From assembly GCF_010723575.1 (NCBI RefSeq), contig NZ_BLKZ01000001.1:3968001-4032000 (forward strand): a DNA stretch of 64,000 nt, read 5' to 3'. The DNA is from Mycobacterium bourgelatii. GTDB lineage: Bacteria; Actinomycetota; Actinomycetes; Mycobacteriales; Mycobacteriaceae. Of the stretch, positions 43,637 to 51,427 are shown piece by piece. The translations under genes were made by a program, and so were the position numbers. The notes under the pieces are model-generated. The model saw nothing but the letters and a program-made list of their open reading frames with translations, was not told the origin of the DNA and did not search any database. The first letter of the stretch is position 1; every line of letters starts with the position of its first letter.

Positions 43637-44710
43637 ATGCTCACCGACGAGCGGCGGATGGAACTGTCCGACGTATTGCGGCCGGTCGCGCCGCCCCGCG
43701 AGGTCGACAACGTCTACACCGACGATCAGCGTGAGCGGTTGCTCGACGTGGTGCGCACCGAAGGCCCGTGGCGGCTGATCATCTCGCAGCACTTCGCGTC
43801 GGCGGACGAGCTGATCGCGACCATGAGCGGACTCTTTCCGGAGGGCTACACGCCGTCACTGGACCTGTTCCTCACCCCGACCTTCCGGGGCTACCTGGCC
43901 AACTACGGCGCGGTGCTCTACCCGCAACTGCACGACTGCTTCTACAACGAACGGTTCTTGGAGCTGGCCAAGAACTACTGGGGCGCCGAATACGCCAAGC
44001 CGCAGCTCATGTTGTTCAACATCAACGGCCCGTGCGCCAATCGCGATCCCGGACACCTGGATTCGCCGAGTTTCCGCGGCGTGCGACACGAGAACGCTCC
44101 CACGTGGCTGACCAGCGTGATGGGCAAGTCCGGTTTGTTCACCGACTACCTGATCAAGATGGCTCAGGTCATCACTTGGTTCTCGCTGGACGGCTCCAGC
44201 GGTTTCACCTACTGGCCGGACGGTCCGCTCAAGCCGCCCAAACGGGTGCTGCCGCCGATCTACAACCGCGGCGTGGTGGTGCAGAACGAGATGATGGTGC
44301 ACCGCGGCGAGGCGAATGGACCGCTGGAACAACAAATTCCGGCAGGTTTGGCGTTCGACACCGTGTTTGACGGTGACCCCACCGACCGCGACCACTGGCT
44401 GCTCAAGAACGGTGACGAGGTGATCGCCCGCCACCACACCGACGAACTCCGGTTCCTGGTGCACTGGTCGGCCGAAGTGTTCTCCGACTTCGACGAATTG
44501 AAGAAGAACATGGAAGGTTCCGACGACCTGACGGTGGAGAAGGCCATCGACATCATGGTCGACGACGCCAACTCCCGAGGCATCAAACTGGACATACCCA
44601 GTGAGCCCCTGCATGATCCGGCATTCATCGGTGCACTGAACGCGGCCTTCGACCTGGGCGGGCCATCGACCTACCCCGAGGAAGCCCCAATCAGCGCGTT
44701 CCAGCTGTAA
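43637..44710 (+). CDS. Conserved protein of unknown function, possible Fe(II)/2-oxoglutarate-type fold
   Basis: This is a 357-residue cytoplasmic protein that I cannot name. An HLD triplet (DPGHLDSPSFRG) and a later His in MMVHRGEANGP, followed by charged Arg/His-rich sequence, recall the HxD...H iron site of phytanoyl-CoA-type dioxygenases. Aromatic residues are frequent in the middle (NYGAVLYPQLHDCFYNERF). ATG 43637 follows AAAGGAG. It is alone, between the ligase operon and a convergent SDR, inside a steroid-type region, so an oxygenase is a reasonable guess. Confidence 0.65.
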   Translation: MLTDERRMELSDVLRPVAPPREVDNVYTDDQRERLLDVVRTEGPWRLIISQHFASADELIATMSGLFPEGYTPSLDLFLTPTFRGYLANYGAVLYPQLHDCFYNERFLELAKNYWGAEYAKPQLMLFNINGPCANRDPGHLDSPSFRGVRHENAPTWLTSVMGKSGLFTDYLIKMAQVITWFSLDGSSGFTYWPDGPLKPPKRVLPPIYNRGVVVQNEMMVHRGEANGPLEQQIPAGLAFDTVFDGDPTDRDHWLLKNGDEVIARHHTDELRFLVHWSAEVFSDFDELKKNMEGSDDLTVEKAIDIMVDDANSRGIKLDIPSEPLHDPAFIGALNAAFDLGGPSTYPEEAPISAFQL

Positions 44711-44716
44711 CGTTCC

Positions 44717-44782
44717 CCCGCGAGCAAACGCAAACTTGTACGAAAAATACTGTTGCAGTACAAGTTTATGTCTGCTCGCGGG
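44717..44782. terminator. Long inverted repeat between convergent genes, CGAGCAGACGC family copy 2
   Basis: Arms 44717-44741 and 44758-44782 pair at 22 of 25 positions around a 16-base loop. The arms include CCCGCGAGCA and CAAACTTGTAC. It fills nearly the whole gap between two convergent stops (44710 and 44785), so a bidirectional terminator is likely. The related copy at 4924-4982 sits in a divergent gap, which suggests that the sequence is a dispersed element and not only a terminator. Confidence 0.75.
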
Positions 44783-44784
44783 TA

Positions 44785-45573
44785 TTACCTGACCACTACC
44801 GGGCTCGGTTCCCGCGGGGCGCCCAAGTGCCGGTGCGACGGCGGGCGGCGACCACCCTCGTCGGTGATGCCGTAGCGCTGCGCCAACTCGGCGCCGATCA
44901 ACGTCTGCCCGCTCAGCTCTGGCAAATCGGGGTCCCGGTACAGCGCGTCGATCAAATGTCCGGTGAATTCCGGTGTTTCGGCATGCTCGGCAGTCTTGGC
45001 CAGCGCTTTCTCGTTCCCGGCGAAGGCGGCGCGCAGCCTTTCGGTGAGCAGGATGCCCATCCAGATCGACACCGTCGCAACACCCGTGCCGCGGAAGTCG
45101 ACGGCCATGTCGGCGGCCATCTTGTCGACACCCGCCTTTTGCGCGCCGTAAGCCGGTCCATGCATGTAACACACCGATCCCGGTGACGAGGTGAAGGCGA
45201 TCAGGCCGCGACCGCGCGCCACCAACATCGGTGCGGCATGCCAGGACGCCACGTACGACGACCTCAACCCGACGTCCAACACGTCACCCAACCCCAATGG
45301 CTTCTCCCAGAACGGCTTTGGGCTGACCAGTTCGTCGGAGATGACGGCGGCGTTGTTCACCAGCAGATCCAGACCACCATCGGACCGCACCCGTTCAAAG
45401 AACTGCGCGACGGCGTCGTCGTCACCGTGATCGAGCTGGACCGCGACCCCGCCCGGCGGAGCCTCGGTGATGGTGCGGCCGGTCGCATACACCCGCCAGC
45501 CCCGCGCACTGAGCGCCCACGCGATACCCCGCCCGGCGCCACGACTGGCCCCGGTCACCACCGCAACCGACAC
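44785..45573 (-). CDS. SDR family oxidoreductase
   Basis: This is a 262-residue SDR: VSVAVVTGASRGAGRGIAWA, LLVNNAAVIS, and the active site TSSPGSVCYMHGPAYGAQKAG with Ser, Tyr and Lys. GTG 45573 starts at the conserved beta-strand; a TTG at 45591 in the same frame would overlap the previous gene by 14 bases. It is last in a three-gene unit with KshA and a small Cys protein. The C-terminal tail is Pro/His-rich (RRPPSHRHLG). Confidence 0.86.
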   Translation of the reverse strand: MSVAVVTGASRGAGRGIAWALSARGWRVYATGRTITEAPPGGVAVQLDHGDDDAVAQFFERVRSDGGLDLLVNNAAVISDELVSPKPFWEKPLGLGDVLDVGLRSSYVASWHAAPMLVARGRGLIAFTSSPGSVCYMHGPAYGAQKAGVDKMAADMAVDFRGTGVATVSIWMGILLTERLRAAFAGNEKALAKTAEHAETPEFTGHLIDALYRDPDLPELSGQTLIGAELAQRYGITDEGGRRPPSHRHLGAPREPSPVVVR

Positions 45574-45577
45574 TGCG

Positions 45578-45856
45578 TTACCGGCCGTCAACGATCGCCA
45601 AATCCCCGACGGCTACGGCGGCTTCGATCGACTCACGCAGCGCCGAGCAAGCCAGAAACGGCCGGCGGTGGTGCCCGGCCAGCCGCTCCGCATCCTGACG
45701 TTCGGCACACAGCGCGGACGCCTCGGCGTTCCACTGCACGCTGGTCTGGTTCCAGCTGGCCTTACGCGCCAGCACCTGCGCCCCACAATTGCGGCACGCG
45801 ACCGGCGCCATCGGCATGTCGTCGAGGCGGTTGTCGGCCCGCACCGACAGCTTCAT
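45578..45856 (-). CDS. Small cysteine-containing protein in kshA operon
   Basis: This is a 92-residue protein. CRNC near residue 22 and two later Cys (ALCAER, LACSAL) could bind a metal, together with a HH pair between them. The end is an acidic helix plus VGDLAIVDGR. ATG 45856 overlaps the stop of the KshA gene (ATGA). The position suggests a small accessory protein for the oxygenase, but it does not resemble a known 2Fe-2S ferredoxin. Function unknown. Confidence 0.68.
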   Translation of the reverse strand: MKLSVRADNRLDDMPMAPVACRNCGAQVLARKASWNQTSVQWNAEASALCAERQDAERLAGHHRRPFLACSALRESIEAAVAVGDLAIVDGR

Positions 45857-46986
45857 GACACCGAGCCCGCCCTGGCGGCCATGTTCGCCTCGATCTGCTT
45901 CATCCACGCCTCGTACGGGCGGGTGGTGTCCAGCTCGAACTCGAAGCGGTCCACCATGTCTGGCTGCACGTCGGCGACGTCGACATAGAACTGTTCATAC
46001 CAGCGACGCAACTGGTAGACGGGACCGTCCTCCTCGACCAGCAGGGGGTTGTCGATGCGCGCCTTGTGCCGCCAGATTTCGACGTCCTGCTCGAAGCCCA
46101 ACTTGACGTAGTCACCGAGGTTGATCGCGGTCCGCATGGCCTCGTCTTCCGGCAAATTCGCCGACTTCTTGACGATGATCCCGTATTGCAGCACAAACGA
46201 ATTCGCGTCGATCGGGTAGTGGCAGTTGATGAGGACCGTTTGCTGGTCCCCCTCTTCGTAGTGGTAAGTCAGGTCGTCGATCATGAACGACGGTCCGAAG
46301 TAAGAGGCGACCGAAGTGGTGCCGAGCATCTTTGCGCCCTCCGAACCCATGTCGGGTCGGCCCTCGCCGTTCATGTACTGCGTGGCGACGTGTCCCTCGA
46401 AGATGTTCTTGAAGTACGTGGGCAGCGAGCCGTGGATGTAGAAGAAGTGCGCCATGTCCACGACGTTGTCGATGATCTCGCGGCAGTTGCTGTTCACGAC
46501 GGTGGTGTACCAGTGCCAGTCGGTCCACTCGTCGCTGCCGGCGCCCTCGATGCGGGGAATGGCGACATCCGGCGGCGGCGGGTTGTGTTCTGGGTCGTTC
46601 CAGACGAACAACATGCCGTCTTGCTCCAGCGTGGTCCAAGTGGCCGTGCGCGCCATTCGCGGCGTGCGTCGCGCGTACGGCACCAGTTTGCAGCGACCGT
46701 CGCCGCCCCACCGCCAATCGTGGAACGGACAGGCGATTTCGTTTCCTTTGACCTCACCCTGCGACAGGTCACCGCCCATGTGCCGGCAGTAGCTGTCCAG
46801 GACGTTGATCTTGCCGTCGCCGCCACGGAAAACGACAAGCTTCTGGCCGAACGCGTTGACCGCGTGCGGCTTACCGTCGCCGAAATCTCGAATGAGGCCA
46901 AGGCAATGCCAGCCGCGGGCGAACCGGGTGGGAACCGCCTGCGCTTCGATGAGCCGAATCTCTTCGGCGTCGTGTTGCGACGTCAT
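45853..46986 (-). CDS. kshA: KshA-family Rieske oxygenase (3-ketosteroid 9alpha-hydroxylase type)
   Basis: This is a 377-residue Rieske non-heme iron oxygenase. The Rieske site is CRHMGGDLS...CPFHDWRW, and the mononuclear iron site is in NVVDMAHFFYIHG with a late Asp. Long stretches such as WGGDGRCKLVPYARRTPRMA and IDNPLLVEEDGPVYQLRRWY agree with the remembered KshA of M. tuberculosis (Rv3526), though other parts differ, so it is a paralogue. It would hydroxylate C9 of the steroid nucleus. No KshB-type reductase is in the window. Divergent from the KstD gene. Confidence 0.9.
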   Translation of the reverse strand: MTSQHDAEEIRLIEAQAVPTRFARGWHCLGLIRDFGDGKPHAVNAFGQKLVVFRGGDGKINVLDSYCRHMGGDLSQGEVKGNEIACPFHDWRWGGDGRCKLVPYARRTPRMARTATWTTLEQDGMLFVWNDPEHNPPPPDVAIPRIEGAGSDEWTDWHWYTTVVNSNCREIIDNVVDMAHFFYIHGSLPTYFKNIFEGHVATQYMNGEGRPDMGSEGAKMLGTTSVASYFGPSFMIDDLTYHYEEGDQQTVLINCHYPIDANSFVLQYGIIVKKSANLPEDEAMRTAINLGDYVKLGFEQDVEIWRHKARIDNPLLVEEDGPVYQLRRWYEQFYVDVADVQPDMVDRFEFELDTTRPYEAWMKQIEANMAARAGSVS

Positions 46987-47027
46987 ACCAACCTATTCAA
47001 CGCCTATCCGCCGGGTGGCGGGGATTA

Positions 47028-47045
47028 CCTGTTCCACTCAACAGG
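47028..47045. promoter_or_regulatory. Candidate operator between kshA and kstD
   Basis: CCTGTT and AACAGG are perfect inverted arms of 6 bases with a 6-base spacer. The site lies between the divergent starts at 46986 and 47089. It does not fit the KstR or KstR2 consensus that I know, so a different regulator, perhaps the PadR protein downstream, would be expected. Confidence 0.45.
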
Positions 47046-47088
47046 AAACTCTTCCGCTGTCGCGCTCGGGCCGCCTAACGTCCCTGCT

Positions 47089-48825
47089 GTGAGCGCACAG
47101 AGCACGACGATTCCGGCCGGCCTTCCGGTGGCCGACACGTGCGTAGACCTGCTGGTGGTGGGTTCGGGGACGGGCATGGCCGCGGCACTCACCGCCCACG
47201 AGCTTGGACTTTCGGTGCTGATCGTGGAGAAGTCGTCGTACGTGGGCGGCTCGACCGCGCGCTCCGGCGGCGCGCTGTGGTTGCCCGCCAGCCCGGTGCT
47301 GGGCCCCGACGACTCGGCGGCGAAGGCCACCACTTACCTCGACGCGGTGGTCGCCGGTTCGGCACCGAAGGCGCGGTCGGCGGGATTCGTCGAGCATGTG
47401 CCCGCAGCGATCGACATGCTCCGGCGCACCACGCCGATGCGGCTCTTCTGGGCCCGCGACTACTCGGACTACCACCCGGAGGAGCCGGGCGGCAGCGCGG
47501 CCGGGCGCACCTGCGAGTGCCATCCCCTGGACACCTCGATCCTCGGCCCCTACCGCTCACGGCTACGGCCCAGCATCATGGAGACCGGCTTCGCGATACC
47601 GACCACGGGCGCCGACTACCGGTGGATGAACCTGGTAACCCGAGTGCCGCGCAAGGGAATTCCGACCTTCGGCAAGCGAATCGCACAGGGCCTCGGCGGT
47701 ATGTTGGTGGGCCGACATTATGCGGCGGGCGGCCAGGCGCTGGCGGCTGCCCTGTTCGCGGGGGTGCTGCGCGCCGGCATCCCGGTGTGGACCGACACCA
47801 CCCTGCTGCGCCTGGAGGGTGACCGCGACCGGGTGCGCGGTGCGGTCGTGGACCATGACGGCCGCCAGGTGACCATTACGGCCCGACGCGGTGTAGTGCT
47901 GGCCACCGGTGGGTTCGACCACAGCATGGACATGCGGTGGAAGTTCCAGTCCGAATCACTCGGCGCGAACCTGAGCCTGGGCGCGGACACCAACACCGGT
48001 GACGGCATCCGGGTGGCGCAGGAACAGGGTGCCGGCATTGCGTTGATGGATCAGGCGTGGTGGTTCCCGGCCATCGCCCCGCTGCCCGGCAAAGCACCCG
48101 CGGTGATGCTGGCCGAGCGGTCGCTGCCGGGTTGCCTGATCGTGGACCAACATGGCCGGCGCTTCACCAACGAGGCGGCCGACTACATGTCCTTCGGGCA
48201 GCGACTGCTCGAGCTGGAGCGCAGCGGCAGCCCCGTCGAAGCGATGTGGATCATCTTCGATCAGCAGTACCGCAACAGCTATGTCTTTGGCGCCGAGCTC
48301 TTTCCGCGGATGAAGATCCCCCAGTCCTGGTATGACGCCGGAATCGCGGCCCGGGCCGACACCCTCCCCGAATTGGGCGCCCGCATCGGAGTGCCGGTGC
48401 ACGACTTCACCTCGACGATGAACCGGTTCAACGAAAACGCTTACGCCGGTGAAGATCCCGACTTCGACCGCGGCCGCAGCGCGTACGACCGCTATTACGG
48501 CGACCCGACCATCACGCCGAACCCGAACCTGCGTCCGCTGACCAAGTCTCCGTTTTATGCGGTGCGAATGGCGCTCAGCGACCTGGGTACCTGCGGCGGG
48601 CTCAAGGCCGACGAGCGAGCGCGCGTGCTGCGTGAGGACGGGACCGTGATCGGTGGGCTCTACGCGATCGGCAACACCGCCGCCAATGCGTTCGGCACGA
48701 CATACCCGGGCGCCGGCGCGACGATCGCGCAAGGCTTGGTGTACGGCTACATCGCTTCCAAGGAGGCTGCCAAGGAGGCTGCCACGGAAGCCGCCAAGGA
48801 CTCTGCCAAAGACGCTGCCGGCTAG
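47089..48825 (+). CDS. kstD: 3-Ketosteroid delta1-dehydrogenase (KstD family)
   Basis: This is a 578-residue FAD enzyme. VDLLVVGSGTGMAAALTAHE is the FAD motif, followed by GGSTARSGGALW and the conserved YSDYHPEEPGG. NTGDGIRVAQ, YDRYYGDP, NPNLRPL and the end GNTAANAFGTTYPGAGATI agree with KstD. GTG 47089 is chosen; the frame is open much further up only as a kshA shadow. The last 25 residues are an unusual Lys/Ala-rich repeat (AAKEAATEAAKDSAKDAAG). With KshA it would open ring B of a steroid. Overlaps the PadR gene tail to tail. Confidence 0.93.
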   Translation: MSAQSTTIPAGLPVADTCVDLLVVGSGTGMAAALTAHELGLSVLIVEKSSYVGGSTARSGGALWLPASPVLGPDDSAAKATTYLDAVVAGSAPKARSAGFVEHVPAAIDMLRRTTPMRLFWARDYSDYHPEEPGGSAAGRTCECHPLDTSILGPYRSRLRPSIMETGFAIPTTGADYRWMNLVTRVPRKGIPTFGKRIAQGLGGMLVGRHYAAGGQALAAALFAGVLRAGIPVWTDTTLLRLEGDRDRVRGAVVDHDGRQVTITARRGVVLATGGFDHSMDMRWKFQSESLGANLSLGADTNTGDGIRVAQEQGAGIALMDQAWWFPAIAPLPGKAPAVMLAERSLPGCLIVDQHGRRFTNEAADYMSFGQRLLELERSGSPVEAMWIIFDQQYRNSYVFGAELFPRMKIPQSWYDAGIAARADTLPELGARIGVPVHDFTSTMNRFNENAYAGEDPDFDRGRSAYDRYYGDPTITPNPNLRPLTKSPFYAVRMALSDLGTCGGLKADERARVLREDGTVIGGLYAIGNTAANAFGTTYPGAGATIAQGLVYGYIASKEAAKEAATEAAKDSAKDAAG

Positions 48826-49499
48826 TCCGCCATCCGCTTGGCCTCGACCTGCTTCTCCACCTCACGCCAATACCCCGGTGTGGGGCGAGGCCTGCCGAAG
48901 CCGCCCTTGGCGGCCTCTTCGATGACCGCCTCGGCTTCGTCGATGTCCTTCATCAATTCCAGGGCGAACTCACGCTCGGCGGCGTAGTACTTCGCGGCCC
49001 AGCGCAAGGCGATCACGGAGTACGCCCAGGCAGGTTGGGCCTCGGCGCCCTCGGCGTCCTCGACGGCCTTGCGATGTCTGGCCTCGGCGTAGGCCACATG
49101 TTCCTGCAGCAACTCCTTGAGCCGCGTCGGGGTGCTGAGGTGACCGAAGGTGACGCGCAGCAGCATGCTGTGCTTGAGCACCGGCGGGTCGACGGGAGCC
49201 TCGTTGGTCCACTTGGTCACCGCTTCCATACCGGCCGGAGTGATCTTGTACAGCCGCCGACTGCGGGTGCCCTCGTCGCGCTCGACACGGGAGGTCACCA
49301 GACCCAGACTTTCCAGCTTCTTCAGCTCGGTATAGATCTGGCTGTACGACGGGCTCCAGTAGTAGAGGTCGACGCTCCAATCGATCCATTTCTTCAGGTC
49401 GTAGCCCGAGACTTCCTCTTCATAGGACAGCATGCCCAGCAGCGCCCAACTGGTGGAGGCGAGCGCAGGCTTCGCCGACTTTTCGCTGGCAGGGTCCAT
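48822..49499 (-). CDS. PadR family transcriptional regulator
   Basis: This is a 225-residue regulator. The winged helix (LLGMLSYEEEVSGYDLKKWI...SQIYTELKKLESLGLVTS) is typical of PadR, and a C-terminal dimerisation helix set (EHVAYAEARHRKAVEDAEGAE) follows. PadR proteins answer to phenolic or other hydrophobic ligands. Convergent with kstD and divergent from the thioesterase gene. The likely targets are the operons on either side, for example the palindrome at 47028. Confidence 0.9.
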   Translation of the reverse strand: MDPASEKSAKPALASTSWALLGMLSYEEEVSGYDLKKWIDWSVDLYYWSPSYSQIYTELKKLESLGLVTSRVERDEGTRSRRLYKITPAGMEAVTKWTNEAPVDPPVLKHSMLLRVTFGHLSTPTRLKELLQEHVAYAEARHRKAVEDAEGAEAQPAWAYSVIALRWAAKYYAAEREFALELMKDIDEAEAVIEEAAKGGFGRPRPTPGYWREVEKQVEAKRMAD

Positions 49500-49629
49500 T
49501 TCGCCAGGTTAACAACACCGGTCTGCGGATGGCGGGCGACGGACCGCTGGCCGGGACGCCGAGTTGACTCGCCTGGCGCGGGCATGGTGGATTCGATTGC
49601 CGCAATGCCCGACCGACGAAAGCTGGGAC

Positions 49630-50226
49630 ATGACTGATCCGATTGATCCGTCGAGCTATGAGGCGCTGGCGGTATCGGTGCGGCGCTTGATCGACGCGAC
49701 GATCCGCACCGAGGTACCGCCGGAGATCGCCGCCGCCGCTGCCGCCAAGATCGACAGCGTCACAAACGAACTCAGCAACGCACTGATGCCGGGATCGTTC
49801 GGTGAGCGCACGGTCGACGATGGGCAACCGGTAGCCGCGGGCAATGCGGTCATCGGGGTCCGCAACCCGTCGGCGCCGCCGCTGGTGATCCACCACAACG
49901 ACGACGGGTCGGTCTGGACCGAATTCACCCTCGGCGCGGCATATGAAGGCCCGCCCGGACATGTGCACGGCGGCGTCATCGCCCTGATCCTCGATCACGT
50001 GCTCGGGGCACCCACCCACAAAGCTGGGCGACCCGCCTACACCGGGACATTGACGTTGCGATATCACCGGGCAACGCGGCTGCGGCGCCCGCTGCGCTCC
50101 GAGGCTCGCATCGAAAGTGTGGACGGGCGAAAGAATTTCGTGATGGGCAACATCAGCGATGCCGACGGCCCGACGGTGACGGCCGAAGGTGTGTTCATCC
50201 ACCGACGCGACTCAAGCACCAGCTAA
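49630..50226 (+). CDS. PaaI-type hotdog-fold thioesterase
   Basis: This is a 198-residue protein with a C-terminal hotdog domain: GPPGHVHGGVIALILDHVLG is the PaaI signature, and YTGTLTLRYHRATRLRRPL follows. It would hydrolyse acyl-CoA or aryl-CoA thioesters. The N-terminal 80 residues are helical and less conserved. ATG 49630 is chosen from the family start. It sits between the PadR gene and the nitroreductase. Confidence 0.85.
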   Translation: MTDPIDPSSYEALAVSVRRLIDATIRTEVPPEIAAAAAAKIDSVTNELSNALMPGSFGERTVDDGQPVAAGNAVIGVRNPSAPPLVIHHNDDGSVWTEFTLGAAYEGPPGHVHGGVIALILDHVLGAPTHKAGRPAYTGTLTLRYHRATRLRRPLRSEARIESVDGRKNFVMGNISDADGPTVTAEGVFIHRRDSSTS

Positions 50227-50309
50227 GGACTCCGGGCTAAGGACTAATTCCTCTGGTGTGTCGCCCCGGTGTGTTCCACGATGGAAACACCAGCCACTGG
50301 AGGATGATC

Positions 50310-51299
50310 ATGCCGGACACGTTGGTCGATGCCGAGGTGCTCAAGGCCGCGGTGCAATTGGCATGCCGAGCCCCGTCGTTGCATAACAGCCAGCCCTGGC
50401 GATGGGTGGCTGACGACGCAAGCCTGCACCTATACCTTGACCACAATCGGATCCTCTACTCCACCGACAAGTTGGGGCGAGAGGCCCTCATCAGCTGCGG
50501 CGCAGTGCTCGACCACCTGCGAGTCGCGATGGCAGCGGCCGGTTGGACCAGCGACGTGCGACGGTTCCCCGATCCTGCCGATCCCGACCATCTCGCGTCA
50601 TTCGAATTCCGTCCGGCGGACGCCATCACCGAAGATCAGCGTCGTCGCGCCGAGGCAATGCGGCAGCGCCGCACGAATCGACTTCCGTTCGCCGAACCGA
50701 GGAACTGGGAGCCGCTAGAGACGCTGCTGAGCAACGTGGTCGGTACCGGGCCGGTTTACCTTGATGTGTTGGCCGACGAACTGCGCCCGGAAGTGGCCAG
50801 GGCATCCCAACTCACCGAGTCGCTGCGCCGTTACGACTCTTCGTACCATCACGAATTAGATTGGTGGAGCGGCCATTTCGAAACCTCCGATGGTATTCCG
50901 CGCACCGCGCTGGTGTCGATGGACGAAAGTGATCGCGTCGACGTCGGACGCATATTCCCCGCCGGCCCGCAGCACCCGGGACATGCCGGCACTGGGCCGG
51001 ACCAGTCCAAACTGCTAGTGCTGTCTACCGACAAGGACGCCCGAGAACAAGCTCTGCGATGCGGTGAGGCGTTGTCCGCAGTGCTGTTGGAGTGCACCGT
51101 GGCCGGCATGGCGACATGCACACTGACCCAACTGACCGAGCTATGGTCCAGCCGCAACCTCATCGCCACCCTGACCGGCCGGGCGGCCATGCCGCAACTC
51201 TTGATTCGGGTCGGCGAAGCACCCGCGCTGGGCGAGCCGCCCCCCATGACGCCGCGGCGGCCGCTGGCGGAAGTCTTGACGTTCCACCGCTCGGATTGA
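50310..51299 (+). CDS. Acg-type nitroreductase family protein (Rv3131/Rv2032-like)
   Basis: This is a 329-residue nitroreductase-fold protein of the Acg group. AVQLACRAPSLHNSQPWRWV is the hallmark start; RRTNRLPFAEP and the Cys/Met-rich ECTVAGMATCTLTQLTEL block follow. Acg proteins bind FMN, but the substrate is unknown; several are DosR-induced. ATG 50310 has GGAGG 6 bases upstream; ATG 50304 is in frame. Two weak DosR-like sequences (near 50239) and an imperfect hairpin (50268-50291) lie upstream. Confidence 0.88.
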   Translation: MPDTLVDAEVLKAAVQLACRAPSLHNSQPWRWVADDASLHLYLDHNRILYSTDKLGREALISCGAVLDHLRVAMAAAGWTSDVRRFPDPADPDHLASFEFRPADAITEDQRRRAEAMRQRRTNRLPFAEPRNWEPLETLLSNVVGTGPVYLDVLADELRPEVARASQLTESLRRYDSSYHHELDWWSGHFETSDGIPRTALVSMDESDRVDVGRIFPAGPQHPGHAGTGPDQSKLLVLSTDKDAREQALRCGEALSAVLLECTVAGMATCTLTQLTELWSSRNLIATLTGRAAMPQLLIRVGEAPALGEPPPMTPRRPLAEVLTFHRSD

Positions 51300-51305
51300 T
51301 TCGAA

Positions 51306-51319
51306 GGGCCCTAAGTCAC
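51306..51319. promoter_or_regulatory. DosR-box-like palindrome upstream of the KAS III pair
   Basis: GGGCCCTAAGTCAC agrees with about 11 of 14 positions of the DosR core. It lies 109 bases upstream of 51428 and only 6 bases past the nitroreductase stop, so it would start a transcript for the KAS III genes and those after them. Confidence 0.6.
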
Positions 51320-51427
51320 TTCGACGTGAGGCGCAGGTCATCCTTCGACATCTGGCGTTAGGGCCCAAATGCTCTGGTGGGTCCCCTCGTTGGCGACTCA
51401 TCCTAAGAGAGCGAAGGAGAGGGACGG

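Noticed and set aside
44755..44775. SigF-like GTTT...GGGTA near the inverted repeat
   Set aside because: The spacer is only 12 bases, too short for SigF, and the sequence is part of the palindrome arm.
46066..47088. A 340-codon open extension upstream of kstD on the plus strand
   Set aside because: It runs antisense over kshA, and its sequence has the His/Val/Asp pattern of a shadow frame. KstD homologues start at the GTG chosen.
50227..50260. DosR-box-like sequences before the nitroreductase (GGACTAATTCC and neighbours)
   Set aside because: Only about 9 of 14 core positions match and the right half is poor, so it is mentioned in the gene entry and not listed as a site.
51300..51427. Second DosR-like sequence GGGCCCAAATGCTC near 51361
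   Set aside because: Only about 9 of 14 core positions fit and it lacks the right-hand CCC.
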